From Streptomyces olivoverticillatus (lineage in GTDB: Bacteria > Actinomycetota > Actinomycetes > Streptomycetales > Streptomycetaceae), in assembly GCF_014203555.1 (NCBI RefSeq), contig NZ_JACHJH010000002.1:1086791-1150790 (forward strand): a stretch of DNA of 64,000 bases, written 5' to 3'. The notes under the pieces are model-generated. The model was not told the DNA's origin, ran no database searches, and was given only the letters and a program-made list of their open reading frames with translations. A program made the translations under genes and the position numbers. Every line of letters starts with the position of its first letter. Position 1 is the first letter of the stretch. Below are positions 1 through 8,024 of this stretch, one piece after another.

Positions 1-139
1 GGAGGGCGAACACGTTCCCGGTGGGCACGAAGAACGACACGAGCACATTGGCCAGCAGGTAGTACGGCATCAACAGTGCGCCGCCCAGCAGCAGATGCGT
101 CCACCGCGTCAGCGCCTGCCGCCGGCGTGCGCCCGTCAC
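1..139 (-). CDS. Membrane protein, N-terminal fragment (runs off window)
   Basis: Only the first 46 codons are inside the window. Read leftward from a GTG at 139, the product has a short basic N-terminus (VTGARRRQALTRW) followed by a hydrophobic stretch rich in L, F, V and Y, which looks like a first transmembrane helix with positive-inside topology. The GTG is the best start visible, but upstream in-frame codons remain open, so the start is uncertain. It could be the membrane sensor part of a histidine kinase, as in some Streptomyces sensor-domain proteins, but nothing in the fragment proves this. Confidence 0.5.
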   Translation of the reverse strand, partial: MTGARRRQALTRWTHLLLGGALLMPYYLLANVLVSFFVPTGNVFAL

Positions 140-352
140 CGGGCACCGGCGGGGACGCGCGGGCGCGCGGCGCGCGGGGCCGCCTGGCAGGTACCGGACA
201 TCATTCGCCCAGCGTAGGCGACGGACGCTGGCGGGCACGCGGCGCCGTGGGCCCGTCGCATCCCGGACTTCGGGGGCGGAGGCTGTCTCGTACGGCTCAT
301 ACGCACAGCCTCCCGTCCGGCGCCGCCCCGCGCCTCGGCCCGTACGGCGAAC

Positions 353-376
353 CGTCTCCGCCGTACGGCGGAGACG
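353..376. terminator. Perfect 24-bp palindrome downstream of methyltransferase
   Basis: Arm CGTCTCCGCCGT is followed immediately by its exact reverse complement. It lies in the 298-bp gap (140-437) between the 3' end of the leftward methyltransferase and the start of the next leftward gene. It can fold as a hairpin with a four-base loop and may be a factor-assisted terminator or an operator. There is no T-run. Nothing else was recognised in the gap. Confidence 0.45.
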
Positions 377-437
377 CCTCTCGTCCTCGCGCCAGACGCG
401 ATCGCCGCGGCCTCCGCCTCAAGGATCTCCGCGCAGC

Positions 438-1091
438 TCAGCGGCCGCGCCGTGCCACGATCTGGAGCCGCACGTTCGTGCCCCCGTGCAGCGTGGGCGT
501 GACGTCCTGCCGTTCCTCCGCCACCGCGAAGCCGTGCCGCTCCAGCAGCGCGTGGAAGTCCTCCGGCCGCTGGTGCACGAACACCCCGCCGTCGGGCATG
601 CGGAACGTGCCGTACACCCCGGTCTCCGCCTCACCCGTGCGGTAGCGCTCGATGCTGGCCTCGTCGGTCTGCAGCGGCACGTCGCTGACGTACAGCACCC
701 CGCCCGGACGCACCAGCCGCGCCAGCTCCGCGACCGCACGCTCGCGCTCCTCCTCCTGCGGGACGGACGTCAGCACGGCGAAGAGCAGGGCCGCGTCGAA
801 CGACGCCTCCGCGAAGGGCAGCGGCAGCGACTCGGCACGGGTGATGCGCAGCCCCGGGTTCTCCTTGCGGCACCGGGCGACGAGCGCCGCCGACGGCTCC
901 ACACCCTGCACGTCCGCGTGGCCCAGCGCGTCGAGCTCCGCCAGCAGCCGTCCGTAGCCGCAGCCGTAGTCCAGCACCCGTGCGTTCAGGGGGACATGGA
1001 GGGAGAGCAGCTCCCGGTCGAGCGCGTGCGTGAAGGTGCGGTCCGCACCGGTGGTCTCCCAGTAGCCGTCCGTGCCGGCGGAGTGCGTCAT
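438..1091 (-). CDS. Class I SAM-dependent methyltransferase
   Basis: 217 residues. The glycine-rich SAM-binding motif I (VLDYGCGYGRLL, about residues 39-50) is clear. An acidic residue follows at the end of strand 2 (GVEPSAAL), and a motif around FDAALLFAVLTSV is typical of Methyltransf_11/25 enzymes. No substrate can be inferred: there is no extra domain and the neighbours are unrelated. The start ATG at 1091 gives a normal N-terminus (MTHSAGTDGYW). The gene diverges from the PLP enzyme with about 58 bp between starts, so the two promoters must overlap. Confidence 0.9.
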   Translation of the reverse strand: MTHSAGTDGYWETTGADRTFTHALDRELLSLHVPLNARVLDYGCGYGRLLAELDALGHADVQGVEPSAALVARCRKENPGLRITRAESLPLPFAEASFDAALLFAVLTSVPQEEERERAVAELARLVRPGGVLYVSDVPLQTDEASIERYRTGEAETGVYGTFRMPDGGVFVHQRPEDFHALLERHGFAVAEERQDVTPTLHGGTNVRLQIVARRGR

Positions 1092-1149
1092 GGCCGTACG
1101 GTACGCCGCGGTGCTACCGGTAGCGGCGCCGCACCCGCATAGTGAGGAA

Positions 1150-2229
1150 ATGACGAGTATAAGCGCGAGTGAGGGATGTGAAAAGGGGCTTGCCCCCGGG
1201 CACTTCGCCCCCGAGACCGCCTATCTCGACACCGCCTCCGCCGGGTTGCCGCCCGCAGAGGCCGTCACCGCCATCACCTCGGCCCTGACGGCCGCCTCCC
1301 GCGGCACGGCCACCGTCGGCGGCTACTTCGAGGCCGCCGCCGACGCCCGCGCCCGCTTCGCCCGCCTGGTGGGAGTGGCGCCCGGCCGGGTCGCGATCTC
1401 CGCATCGGCCGCTGTGCACACTGGCCTGATCGCCCAGTCCCTGCCCGCCGGATCCGAAGTCCTCGTCGCCGACGGCGACTTCGCCTCCCTCGTCAACCCC
1501 TTCCACGTCCGGCCGGACCTGCGGGTGCGCACCGTCCCGCTGGAGCGGCTCGCCGACGGCGTCCGGCCCGGCACCGCCCTCGTCGCCGTCAGCGCCGTCC
1601 AGTCCGCCGACGGGCGGCTCGCCGACCTCGACCGGATCGCGGCCGCCGCCCGTGCCCACGGCGCCCGCACCCTCGTCGACGCCAGCCAGTCCGCCGGCTG
1701 GCTGCCCCTCGACGCCGGGGCGTACGACTTCACCCTCGTCGTGGGCTACAAGTGGCTGCTCGCCCCCAAGGGCACCTCCTTCCTCGTCGTCCCCGAGGAC
1801 CTCGGCGGGCTCACCCCCGTCTTCGCAGGCTGGGTCGCGGGCGAGGACCCCTGGGGCAGCTGCTACGGGCAGGTGACCCGCCTCGCGGACTGCGCGCGCC
1901 GCTTCGACGAGACGCCCGCCTTCTTCTCCTACGTGGGCGCCCGGCACTCCCTCGCCCTCGTCGAGGAGCTCGGCGTCGAGCGCATCGGCCGCCACGACGT
2001 CGCCCTCGCCGACCGCTTCCGCGCGGGGCTCGCGGACCTCGGCCGCACGCCCGTACCGGCCCCCGGCTCCGCGATCGTCGCCGTCCCCGGGCTCGGCACC
2101 GCCGCCGGGCGGCTGGCGGCAGCGGGCGTACGCGTCAGCAGCCGGGCCGGCGGCCTGCGCGCCGCCTTCCACCTCTACAACACCGCCGCTGACGTGGACC
2201 GGCTCCTGGAGGTGATCGCCGGCACCTGA
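1150..2229 (+). CDS. Aminotransferase class V-fold PLP-dependent enzyme
   Basis: 359 residues from ATG 1150. The fold is recognised from the N-terminal YLDTASAGLPP substrate loop, the VDASQSAGW strand that holds the cofactor aspartate, and the Schiff-base lysine in VVGYKWLLAPKG (about Lys201). Family members include cysteine desulfurases, kynureninases and isopenicillin-N-epimerase-like proteins. There is no conserved cysteine loop near the C-terminus, so desulfurase activity is unlikely. An upstream in-frame start at 1072 would overlap the divergent methyltransferase and add an unlikely leader. A GAGG lies only 2 bp before ATG 1150, which leaves the start somewhat uncertain. Confidence 0.85.
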   Translation: MTSISASEGCEKGLAPGHFAPETAYLDTASAGLPPAEAVTAITSALTAASRGTATVGGYFEAAADARARFARLVGVAPGRVAISASAAVHTGLIAQSLPAGSEVLVADGDFASLVNPFHVRPDLRVRTVPLERLADGVRPGTALVAVSAVQSADGRLADLDRIAAAARAHGARTLVDASQSAGWLPLDAGAYDFTLVVGYKWLLAPKGTSFLVVPEDLGGLTPVFAGWVAGEDPWGSCYGQVTRLADCARRFDETPAFFSYVGARHSLALVEELGVERIGRHDVALADRFRAGLADLGRTPVPAPGSAIVAVPGLGTAAGRLAAAGVRVSSRAGGLRAAFHLYNTAADVDRLLEVIAGT

Positions 2230-2252
2230 CGGCGGGCTCGTACAGTGCCCCC

Positions 2253-3353
2253 ATGGACGACGAAGCGGTGCTGCACATCAAGGGACGCATTCTCGTCGGC
2301 GCGGACCCGGTGGACGGGGTGCGCGACGAGCTGTGGGTGGTCGGCGGGCGGATCACCTTCGACCGGCCGGGCGGGGCGCGGGACGTCACCACCGTCGAGG
2401 GCTGGGTGCTGCCCGGCCTGGTGGACGCGCACTGCCACGTGGGGCTCGACGCGCACGGCGCGGTCGACGAATCGACGAGCGAGAAGCAGGCGTTGACCGA
2501 GCGCGACGCCGGGGCGCTGCTGCTGCGGGACGCGGGCTCGCCCTCCGACACGCACTGGATCGACGACCGCGAGGACCTGCCGCGCATCATCCGCGCCGGC
2601 CGCCACATCGCCCGCACCCGCCGTTACATCCGCAACTACGCCCATGAGATCGAGCCCGCGGACCTGGTGGCGTACGTGGCGCGGGAGGCGCGCCGCGGCG
2701 ACGGCTGGGTCAAGCTGGTGGGCGACTGGATAGACCGCGAGACCGGCGACCTGGGCCTGTGCTGGCCGCGCGGCGAGGTCGAGGCGGCGATCGCCGAGGC
2801 CCACCGGCTGGGCGCGCGCGTCACCGCGCACTGCTTCGCCGAGGAGTCGCTCGCGCCGCTGGTGGAGGCGGGCATCGACTGCATCGAGCACGCCACCGGG
2901 CTGACCGAGGAGACGATTCCGCTGTTCGCCGAGCGCGGGGTGGCGATCGTGCCGACGCTGGTCAACATCGCCACCTTCCCCAAGCTCGCCGAGCGGGGCG
3001 AGGGCAAGTTCCCCCGCTGGGCCGACCATATGCGCCGGCTGCACGCGCGCCGCTACGAGACCGTGCGGGCCGCCTACGACGCCGGGATCCCGGTCTACGT
3101 CGGCACCGACGCGGGCGGCTCGCTGCCGCACGGCCTGGTCGCCCAGGAGGTGGCGGAGCTGGTCAAGGCGGGCATCCCGGCATCCGCCGCGCTCGCGGCG
3201 ACGGCCTGGGGCGCGCGGGAGTGGCTGGGCCGGCCGGGTCTGGAAGAGGGCGCTCCGGCGGACTTCGTCGTCTACGACGCCGACCCGCGGGCGGACGTCC
3301 GGGTCCTGGGCACGCCCCGCAGGGTGGTGCTGCGCGGCCGCGTGGTGAGCTGA
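2253..3353 (+). CDS. Amidohydrolase family protein (imidazolonepropionase-like)
   Basis: 366 residues with the full metal-dependent amidohydrolase layout. There is an N-terminal beta-sandwich, then the VDAHCHVG metal motif (about residues 57-64), a putative carboxylated lysine in WVKLVGDW, histidines in VTAHCF and CIEHATG, and the catalytic aspartate in VGTDAGG. A C-terminal sandwich strand follows (ADFVVYDADP). It probably hydrolyses a cyclic amide or dipeptide-like substrate; the substrate is unknown. It starts 24 bp after the PLP enzyme on the same strand, so co-transcription is likely. All metal ligands appear intact. Confidence 0.92.
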   Translation: MDDEAVLHIKGRILVGADPVDGVRDELWVVGGRITFDRPGGARDVTTVEGWVLPGLVDAHCHVGLDAHGAVDESTSEKQALTERDAGALLLRDAGSPSDTHWIDDREDLPRIIRAGRHIARTRRYIRNYAHEIEPADLVAYVAREARRGDGWVKLVGDWIDRETGDLGLCWPRGEVEAAIAEAHRLGARVTAHCFAEESLAPLVEAGIDCIEHATGLTEETIPLFAERGVAIVPTLVNIATFPKLAERGEGKFPRWADHMRRLHARRYETVRAAYDAGIPVYVGTDAGGSLPHGLVAQEVAELVKAGIPASAALAATAWGAREWLGRPGLEEGAPADFVVYDADPRADVRVLGTPRRVVLRGRVVS

Positions 3354-3570
3354 ACCGCGCCGCTCCCGTGGGGTGAGGGTGGCGGGAAACCATCTCTGCG
3401 CCTCTTTAGTCGAATACAGATGCGAAACCCATCCTTTGGAGTGAACTGACGCCGGGATACTGTCCGTTCATCATCCCGCGCCTCGAACATTGCGGAGTCG
3501 AGGCCGCCGGCGCGCGATGTCCCCCATTGGTGCGCCGGCGGCTCCTTTCTCCCGTGGGGGTTCCACACAC

Positions 3571-4524
3571 GTGTTCAGCACCACCGGCTCTTCCTTCGGC
3601 ATGCCCGCACGCAGGCTCGCGGCCGCGGCCGTCACCTCCGCGACGGTCACCGCCACCGCGCTGGCCCTGGCGGCGGCGCCCGCCCACGCCACCGACGACG
3701 GCACGGCTGACGCGACCGTCCTGCGCACCGGCCTCGACGTCTCCCTGCTCGGCGGCACCGCCCGCGTGCCCGTCAACGCCACGCTCAACGACGTCCACGC
3801 ACCGGCCGACGCGGACAAGACGGCGCTCACCGTCACCCTCGACGGCGTCGAGGCGGGCAAGCCCGTCAGCATCCTGAGCGCCGAGACCGCCACCGCCCGT
3901 GCCACCGCCGACCACCGCGCGGCCAAGGGCTACGCCAACCTCGTCCACGCCAAGGTGCACGTCCCCGGACTGCCGCTGCTCTCGCTGATCGAGGTCCGCC
4001 AGGTCACCTCGGAAGCGGTGTGCGAGGCGGGCAAGAAGCCCACCGCCTCCTCCAACGTGCTCGGCAGCGTCTCGGTGCTCGGCAAGAAGGTCACGGTCAC
4101 CACCGCGGGCACCACCAAGGTCTCCGTGCCCGGTGTCGGCGACGTACGGCTCGACCTGTCCAGGACCGCCATCACCTCGAGCACGGCGGCGGCCACCGCA
4201 CTGGACCTGGACGTCGACGTCGACCCCCTCAAGCTGGGCGTCGCCCACGTACGAGGCCGTGTCACGCTCGTCCGGGCCGGCTGCCGGACCCCGGCCGGGC
4301 CGGGCCAGGACACCTCCGGTACGGCGGCCCCCGGCACGGGGACGGACGTCAAACAGCAGGCCGCCGCCCACCCGGACGCCCGGCCCGGGAAGACGGACCT
4401 CGCCGAGACCGGTGGCTCCTCCGCCACCCCGTACCTCGCAGGGGCGGCCGGGCTGCTCGTCGTCGCGGGCGGCGGCGCGGTCGTCGCCGCACGGCGCCGC
4501 AAGTCCGCCCGCGAGCGCGGCTGA
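3571..4524 (+). CDS. SCO1860-family LAETG-anchored surface protein
   Basis: 317 residues. It has a signal peptide (basic MPARRL, hydrophobic Ala/Thr/Val core, cleavage near AHA-TDD) and an extracellular region built of beta-rich, Thr/Val-rich sequence with two cysteines (VCEAGK and AGCRTP). The C-terminus is a complete sortase cassette: LAETG, hydrophobic helix, RRRKSARERG tail. Streptomyces class E sortases use LAXTG signals, so the protein should be covalently attached to peptidoglycan. I chose GTG 3571, which has a GGGGG about 10 bp upstream; ATG 3601 is an alternative. The role is unknown. It converges on cobC. Confidence 0.85.
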   Translation: MFSTTGSSFGMPARRLAAAAVTSATVTATALALAAAPAHATDDGTADATVLRTGLDVSLLGGTARVPVNATLNDVHAPADADKTALTVTLDGVEAGKPVSILSAETATARATADHRAAKGYANLVHAKVHVPGLPLLSLIEVRQVTSEAVCEAGKKPTASSNVLGSVSVLGKKVTVTTAGTTKVSVPGVGDVRLDLSRTAITSSTAAATALDLDVDVDPLKLGVAHVRGRVTLVRAGCRTPAGPGQDTSGTAAPGTGTDVKQQAAAHPDARPGKTDLAETGGSSATPYLAGAAGLLVVAGGGAVVAARRRKSARERG

Positions 4525-4560
4525 GGCGGCGGGGGAGCGGACGGCCGGGCCGGTCGGGGC

Positions 4561-5613
4561 TCAGCCGTCCGCGAGCGCCTTCTCCAGGGCGGCGACGAAG
4601 CGGTCCGTGACCGTCCGGTCCCGGACCGCCAGCCGCAGATAGTCCGGGCCCAGGCCCGGGAAGGTGTCGCCCCGCCGGACCGCGAAGCCCAGGCCGCGCA
4701 GCCGGCTCCGCACGGCCGCGGCCCCCTCCAGGCGGATCAGCAGGAACGGCCCGGCCGCCGGACCGCACACCGTGATCTGCTCGAACTCCGCCAGCCGCGC
4801 CTGCAGATGGGCCCGGTCCACGGCGATCCCCCGCGCGGCCTCCTCGGCCTCCGCCAGCGCCTCGGGCGTGCTGCACGCCTCCGCCGCCGCCAGCGCCGGG
4901 GAGGACACCGGCCACAGCGGCTGCGCCCGCTCCAGACGGGCCACCGTGCCGGGCGAGGCCAGGACGTAGCCCACGCGCAGCCCCGCCAGGCCCCAGGTCT
5001 TGGTGAGGCTGCGCAGGACGACCAGGCCCGGCAGATCGGTCCGCGCGGCGAGCGACTCGCGCTCGCCCGGCACCGCGTCCATGAACGCCTCGTCCACCAC
5101 CAGCGTCCGCCCGGGCCGGGCGAGCGTGGCGAGGGTGGTGGCCGGGTGCAGCACGGAGGTGGGGTTGGTCGGGTTGCCGACGATCACCAGGTCCGCGTCG
5201 CCCGGCACCGCCCGCGGGTCGAAGCGGAAACCGTCCGCCGCGTCCAGCAGCACCCGCTCCACGCTGTGCCCGGCGTCCCGCAGCGCGGCCTCCGGCTCGG
5301 TGAACTGCGGGTGCACCACCACCGGCCGCCGCGCCGGCACCGCCCTGGCCAGCAGCACGAACGCCTCCGCCGCGCCGGAGGTGAGCAGCACCCGCTCCTC
5401 CGGCAGCCCGTGCCGCTCGGCCACCGCCCGCCGGGCGGCCCGGCCGTCGGGGTAGGCGGCCAGCGTGCCGAGCGAGTCGGCTATCCGCTCGCGCAGCCAC
5501 TGGGGCGGCGTGCCGGAGCGCACGTTGACGGCGAGGTCCGTCAATTCCGCGCCCATGCCGCGGACTTCGGAGTCGCCGTGGTGCCGCAGGTCGGGCTCGG
5601 TGGACTTGTGCAT
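4561..5613 (-). CDS. cobC: CobC-like PLP-dependent aminotransferase/decarboxylase
   Basis: 350 residues from ATG 5613. It is a type I PLP enzyme of the histidinol-phosphate aminotransferase/CobD family. Visible marks are GNPTNPTS (Asn for the cofactor), VVDEAFMD (Asp), the Schiff-base lysine in RSLTKTWGLAGLRVGY and the C-terminal Arg in YLRLAVRD. In Salmonella the homologue makes the aminopropanol-phosphate arm of cobalamin from threonine phosphate. Its place directly behind the cob operon supports that role here. A 34-bp gap separates it from cobE, so it probably ends the same transcript. Longer in-frame starts read through the cobE 3' end and were rejected. Confidence 0.88.
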   Translation of the reverse strand: MHKSTEPDLRHHGDSEVRGMGAELTDLAVNVRSGTPPQWLRERIADSLGTLAAYPDGRAARRAVAERHGLPEERVLLTSGAAEAFVLLARAVPARRPVVVHPQFTEPEAALRDAGHSVERVLLDAADGFRFDPRAVPGDADLVIVGNPTNPTSVLHPATTLATLARPGRTLVVDEAFMDAVPGERESLAARTDLPGLVVLRSLTKTWGLAGLRVGYVLASPGTVARLERAQPLWPVSSPALAAAEACSTPEALAEAEEAARGIAVDRAHLQARLAEFEQITVCGPAAGPFLLIRLEGAAAVRSRLRGLGFAVRRGDTFPGLGPDYLRLAVRDRTVTDRFVAALEKALADG

Positions 5614-5647
5614 GCGATAGACGGTACTGAGGGCCGCAACGTCCCGT

Positions 5648-6028
5648 TCAGCCGGGTCGGTGCGCAATCGCGCAGGTGGCCCGCGGCGACTTCCGCTTCG
5701 GTACGAGCAGCACCGCGCCCGGCCCCGCGGCCAGCAGGGCGGCGGCCTCGGCGACGCCGGGGGCGCCGACGGCACGGCGGGCGGCTTCGCCCGGATGCGG
5801 GACCGCCTGGGCGGCGAGCTCGTGGGCGCCGTACGTGGTCAGGGGCACGCCCAGGGCGGCCGCGGCCGCCAGCAGGCCCGGCTCGCCGGCCTTGACCTCG
5901 GCGGTCGCCAGGGTGACGACGGCGGCGTCGCCCGCGCCCGCTTCGGCCAGGGCCTGCCGTACGAGGGCGAGCACCTCGGCGGCCGGGACGCCGCGGCGGG
6001 CACCCAGGCCGAGGTGGAGCGACCTCAC
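5648..6028 (-). CDS. cobE: CobE/CbiG C-terminal-domain cobalamin biosynthesis protein
   Basis: 126 residues. Start VRSLHLGLGARRGVP, with GTG overlapping the cobB stop (GTGA), is diagnostic of the CobE/CbiG_C domain (GxGxRRG near the N-terminus, VTLATAEVKAGEPGL, later the PGVAEAAALLAAG segment). CobE accompanies the corrin-ring pathway at the ring contraction stage, and its exact chemistry is poorly defined. The overlap implies translational coupling to cobB. The N-terminal CbiG domain is absent, as in aerobic-pathway organisms. A longer ORF in the same frame runs antisense through cobB and is not real. Confidence 0.85.
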   Translation of the reverse strand: MRSLHLGLGARRGVPAAEVLALVRQALAEAGAGDAAVVTLATAEVKAGEPGLLAAAAALGVPLTTYGAHELAAQAVPHPGEAARRAVGAPGVAEAAALLAAGPGAVLLVPKRKSPRATCAIAHRPG

Positions 6029-7428
6029 CGCAGGCCCGCCACGAAGCGGGCCGCCGTGCCGGGGGCTCCCGCCCAGTGGACGTGCAGGTACGAGGCGTGC
6101 ACGCCGCCCTGGACGAAGCCCTCCACACGGCGTTCCGGGTGCGTCATGCCCCAGGCGGGCGTGGTGCCCGCGCCCGGTTCGACGACCGTGCGGTGGAACT
6201 CGTGCCCGCGCAGCCGGGCGCCCGCGGGGGCGAGGACGTTGTCGCCGATCGCCACGGCCTCGCGGTAGCCGAGCGTCAGCCGCTCGGACATCCGGGCGTC
6301 CGCGGGGAGGACGTCGCACATGGGCTTGCCGTCCAGGGAACGGCAGAGGTAGAGCAGGCCCGCGCACTCCGCCGCCACGGTGCCGCCCGAGGCGGCGAAG
6401 GCGGCGACGGCCTTGCGCAGGGGCTCGTTGGCGGAGAGCTCCGGGGCGTAGACCTCGGGGAAGCCGCCGCCTATGACGATGCCGGCCGTTTCGGCGGGGA
6501 GCTGCTCGTCGCGGAGGGGGTCGAAGGGGACGACTTCTGCGCCGGCGGCGGTGAGGAGTTCTGTGTGTTCGGCGTACGAGAACGTGAACGCCGGTCCGCC
6601 GGCGACGGCGATCGTGGGGGGACGGTTCGGGTGCGGCCCGGTGGTCGGGTTGTGCCCACCTGTTCCGCCCTGCGGAACGCCTGCCCACAACCCGGGCGGG
6701 GCCGGGTCCCACGCCGGGCCCTCCAGTGGGGGTGCCGTGCGGGCCAGGGCCATGAGGGCCTCCAGGTCGCACCCCTGCCGGACCTGCGCCGCCTGGGCCG
6801 CCACCGCGTCGACCGCGTCCGTCCGTCGTTCGGCGACCGGCACCAGACCGAGGTGGCGCGACGGCGTATGCACCTGCCCGGCCCGCCGCACGGCGCCGAG
6901 TACCGGGACGCCCGACTCCTCCAGCGCCTCGCGCAGCAGCACCTCGTGGCGGTCCGAGCCGACCTTGTTGAGGATCACTCCGCCGATCCGCACCTCGGGG
7001 TCCCAGGACGCGAAGCCGTGCACCAGCGCGGCCACCGACCGCGACTGCGAGGACGCGTCGACGACCAGCACCACCGGCGCCTTCAGCAGCTTCGCCACGT
7101 GCGCCGTCGACGCCAGCTCGCCCTGACCGCTCGCGCCGTCGTACAGGCCCATCACGCCCTCGACGACCGCCAGATCACAGCCCGCGGCACCGTGCAGGAA
7201 GAGCGGCGCGATCCGCTCGGGCCCGCACAGGTACGCGTCGAGGTTGCGGCCGGGACGGCCCGTCGCCAGGGCGTGGTAGCCCGGATCGATGTAGTCCGGG
7301 CCCACCTTGTGCGGGGACACCGCGAGCCCCGCATCGGCGAAGACCCGCATCAGCCCGGTGGCGACGGTCGTCTTCCCACTGCCCGAGGAGGGCGCGGCGA
7401 TGACCAGCCGGGGGACGTGCGTACTCAC
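6025..7428 (-). CDS. cobB: Cobyrinate a,c-diamide synthase
   Basis: 467 residues. The N-terminal DRTGG/ParA-type ATPase domain shows the P-loop APSSGSGKTTVATG and the cobyrinate-binding HKVGPDYIDPGYH segment. The C-terminal class I glutamine amidotransferase domain has the nucleophile cysteine in AAECAGLLYL (about Cys355) and a histidine near the end (GGVHASYLHVHW). It amidates carboxylates a and c of cobyrinate using glutamine and ATP. GTG 7428 overlaps the cobO stop, so the genes are translationally coupled. A proline/glycine-rich linker (PPGLWAGVPQGG) separates the domains. Confidence 0.95.
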   Translation of the reverse strand: MSTHVPRLVIAAPSSGSGKTTVATGLMRVFADAGLAVSPHKVGPDYIDPGYHALATGRPGRNLDAYLCGPERIAPLFLHGAAGCDLAVVEGVMGLYDGASGQGELASTAHVAKLLKAPVVLVVDASSQSRSVAALVHGFASWDPEVRIGGVILNKVGSDRHEVLLREALEESGVPVLGAVRRAGQVHTPSRHLGLVPVAERRTDAVDAVAAQAAQVRQGCDLEALMALARTAPPLEGPAWDPAPPGLWAGVPQGGTGGHNPTTGPHPNRPPTIAVAGGPAFTFSYAEHTELLTAAGAEVVPFDPLRDEQLPAETAGIVIGGGFPEVYAPELSANEPLRKAVAAFAASGGTVAAECAGLLYLCRSLDGKPMCDVLPADARMSERLTLGYREAVAIGDNVLAPAGARLRGHEFHRTVVEPGAGTTPAWGMTHPERRVEGFVQGGVHASYLHVHWAGAPGTAARFVAGLR

Positions 7429-8024
7429 CACTCGATTCCCCGCTGGCCCTTCTGTCCCGTGTCCATCGGGTGCTTCACCTTCGACATGTCCGTCACCAGA
7501 TCCGCGAACTCCACCAGCTTCTCCGGCGCGTTGCGACCGGTGATCACCACGTGCTGCGTCCCGGGACGGTCGCGCAGCACCTCGATCACCTCGTCGGTGT
7601 CCACCCAGCCCCAGTGCATCGGGTAGGCGAACTCGTCGAGCACGTACAGCTTGTACCGCTCGGCCGCCAGATCGCGCTTGACCTGCTCCCAGCCCTCGCG
7701 CGCCTTCTCCTCGTTGCTGAGTTCGCTGTCGCGCTGGATCCAGGACCAGCCCTCGCCCATCTTGTGCCAGTCGACCGTGCCGCCCTCGCCCGAGTCGCCC
7801 AGCACGCGCAGCGCGTTCTCCTCGCCGACCTTCCACTTCGCGGACTTCACGAACTGGAACACCCCGATCGGCCAGCCCTGGTTCCACGCCCGCAGCGCCA
7901 GGCCGAAGGCGGCCGTCGACTTGCCCTTGCCGATGCCGGTGTGGACGAAGACCAGCGGCCGGTTGCGGCGCTGGCGCGTGGTGAGACCGTCTTCGGGAAC
8001 GACGGTCGGCTGTCCCTTGGGCAT
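7425..8024 (-). CDS. cobO: Corrinoid adenosyltransferase (CobO/BtuR type)
   Basis: 199 residues, the usual length. The N-terminal P-loop reads VHTGIGKGKSTAAFG, and the family signatures GVFQFVKSAKWKVGE, YVLDEFAYPMHWGW and VITGRNAPEKLVE follow in order. The enzyme transfers the 5'-deoxyadenosyl group of ATP to the Co(I) corrinoid, making adenosyl-corrinoid intermediates. The start ATG overlaps the stop of the chelatase gene (TAATG) and the end overlaps cobB, so it sits in a tightly coupled run. Confidence 0.95.
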   Translation of the reverse strand: MPKGQPTVVPEDGLTTRQRRNRPLVFVHTGIGKGKSTAAFGLALRAWNQGWPIGVFQFVKSAKWKVGEENALRVLGDSGEGGTVDWHKMGEGWSWIQRDSELSNEEKAREGWEQVKRDLAAERYKLYVLDEFAYPMHWGWVDTDEVIEVLRDRPGTQHVVITGRNAPEKLVEFADLVTDMSKVKHPMDTGQKGQRGIEW

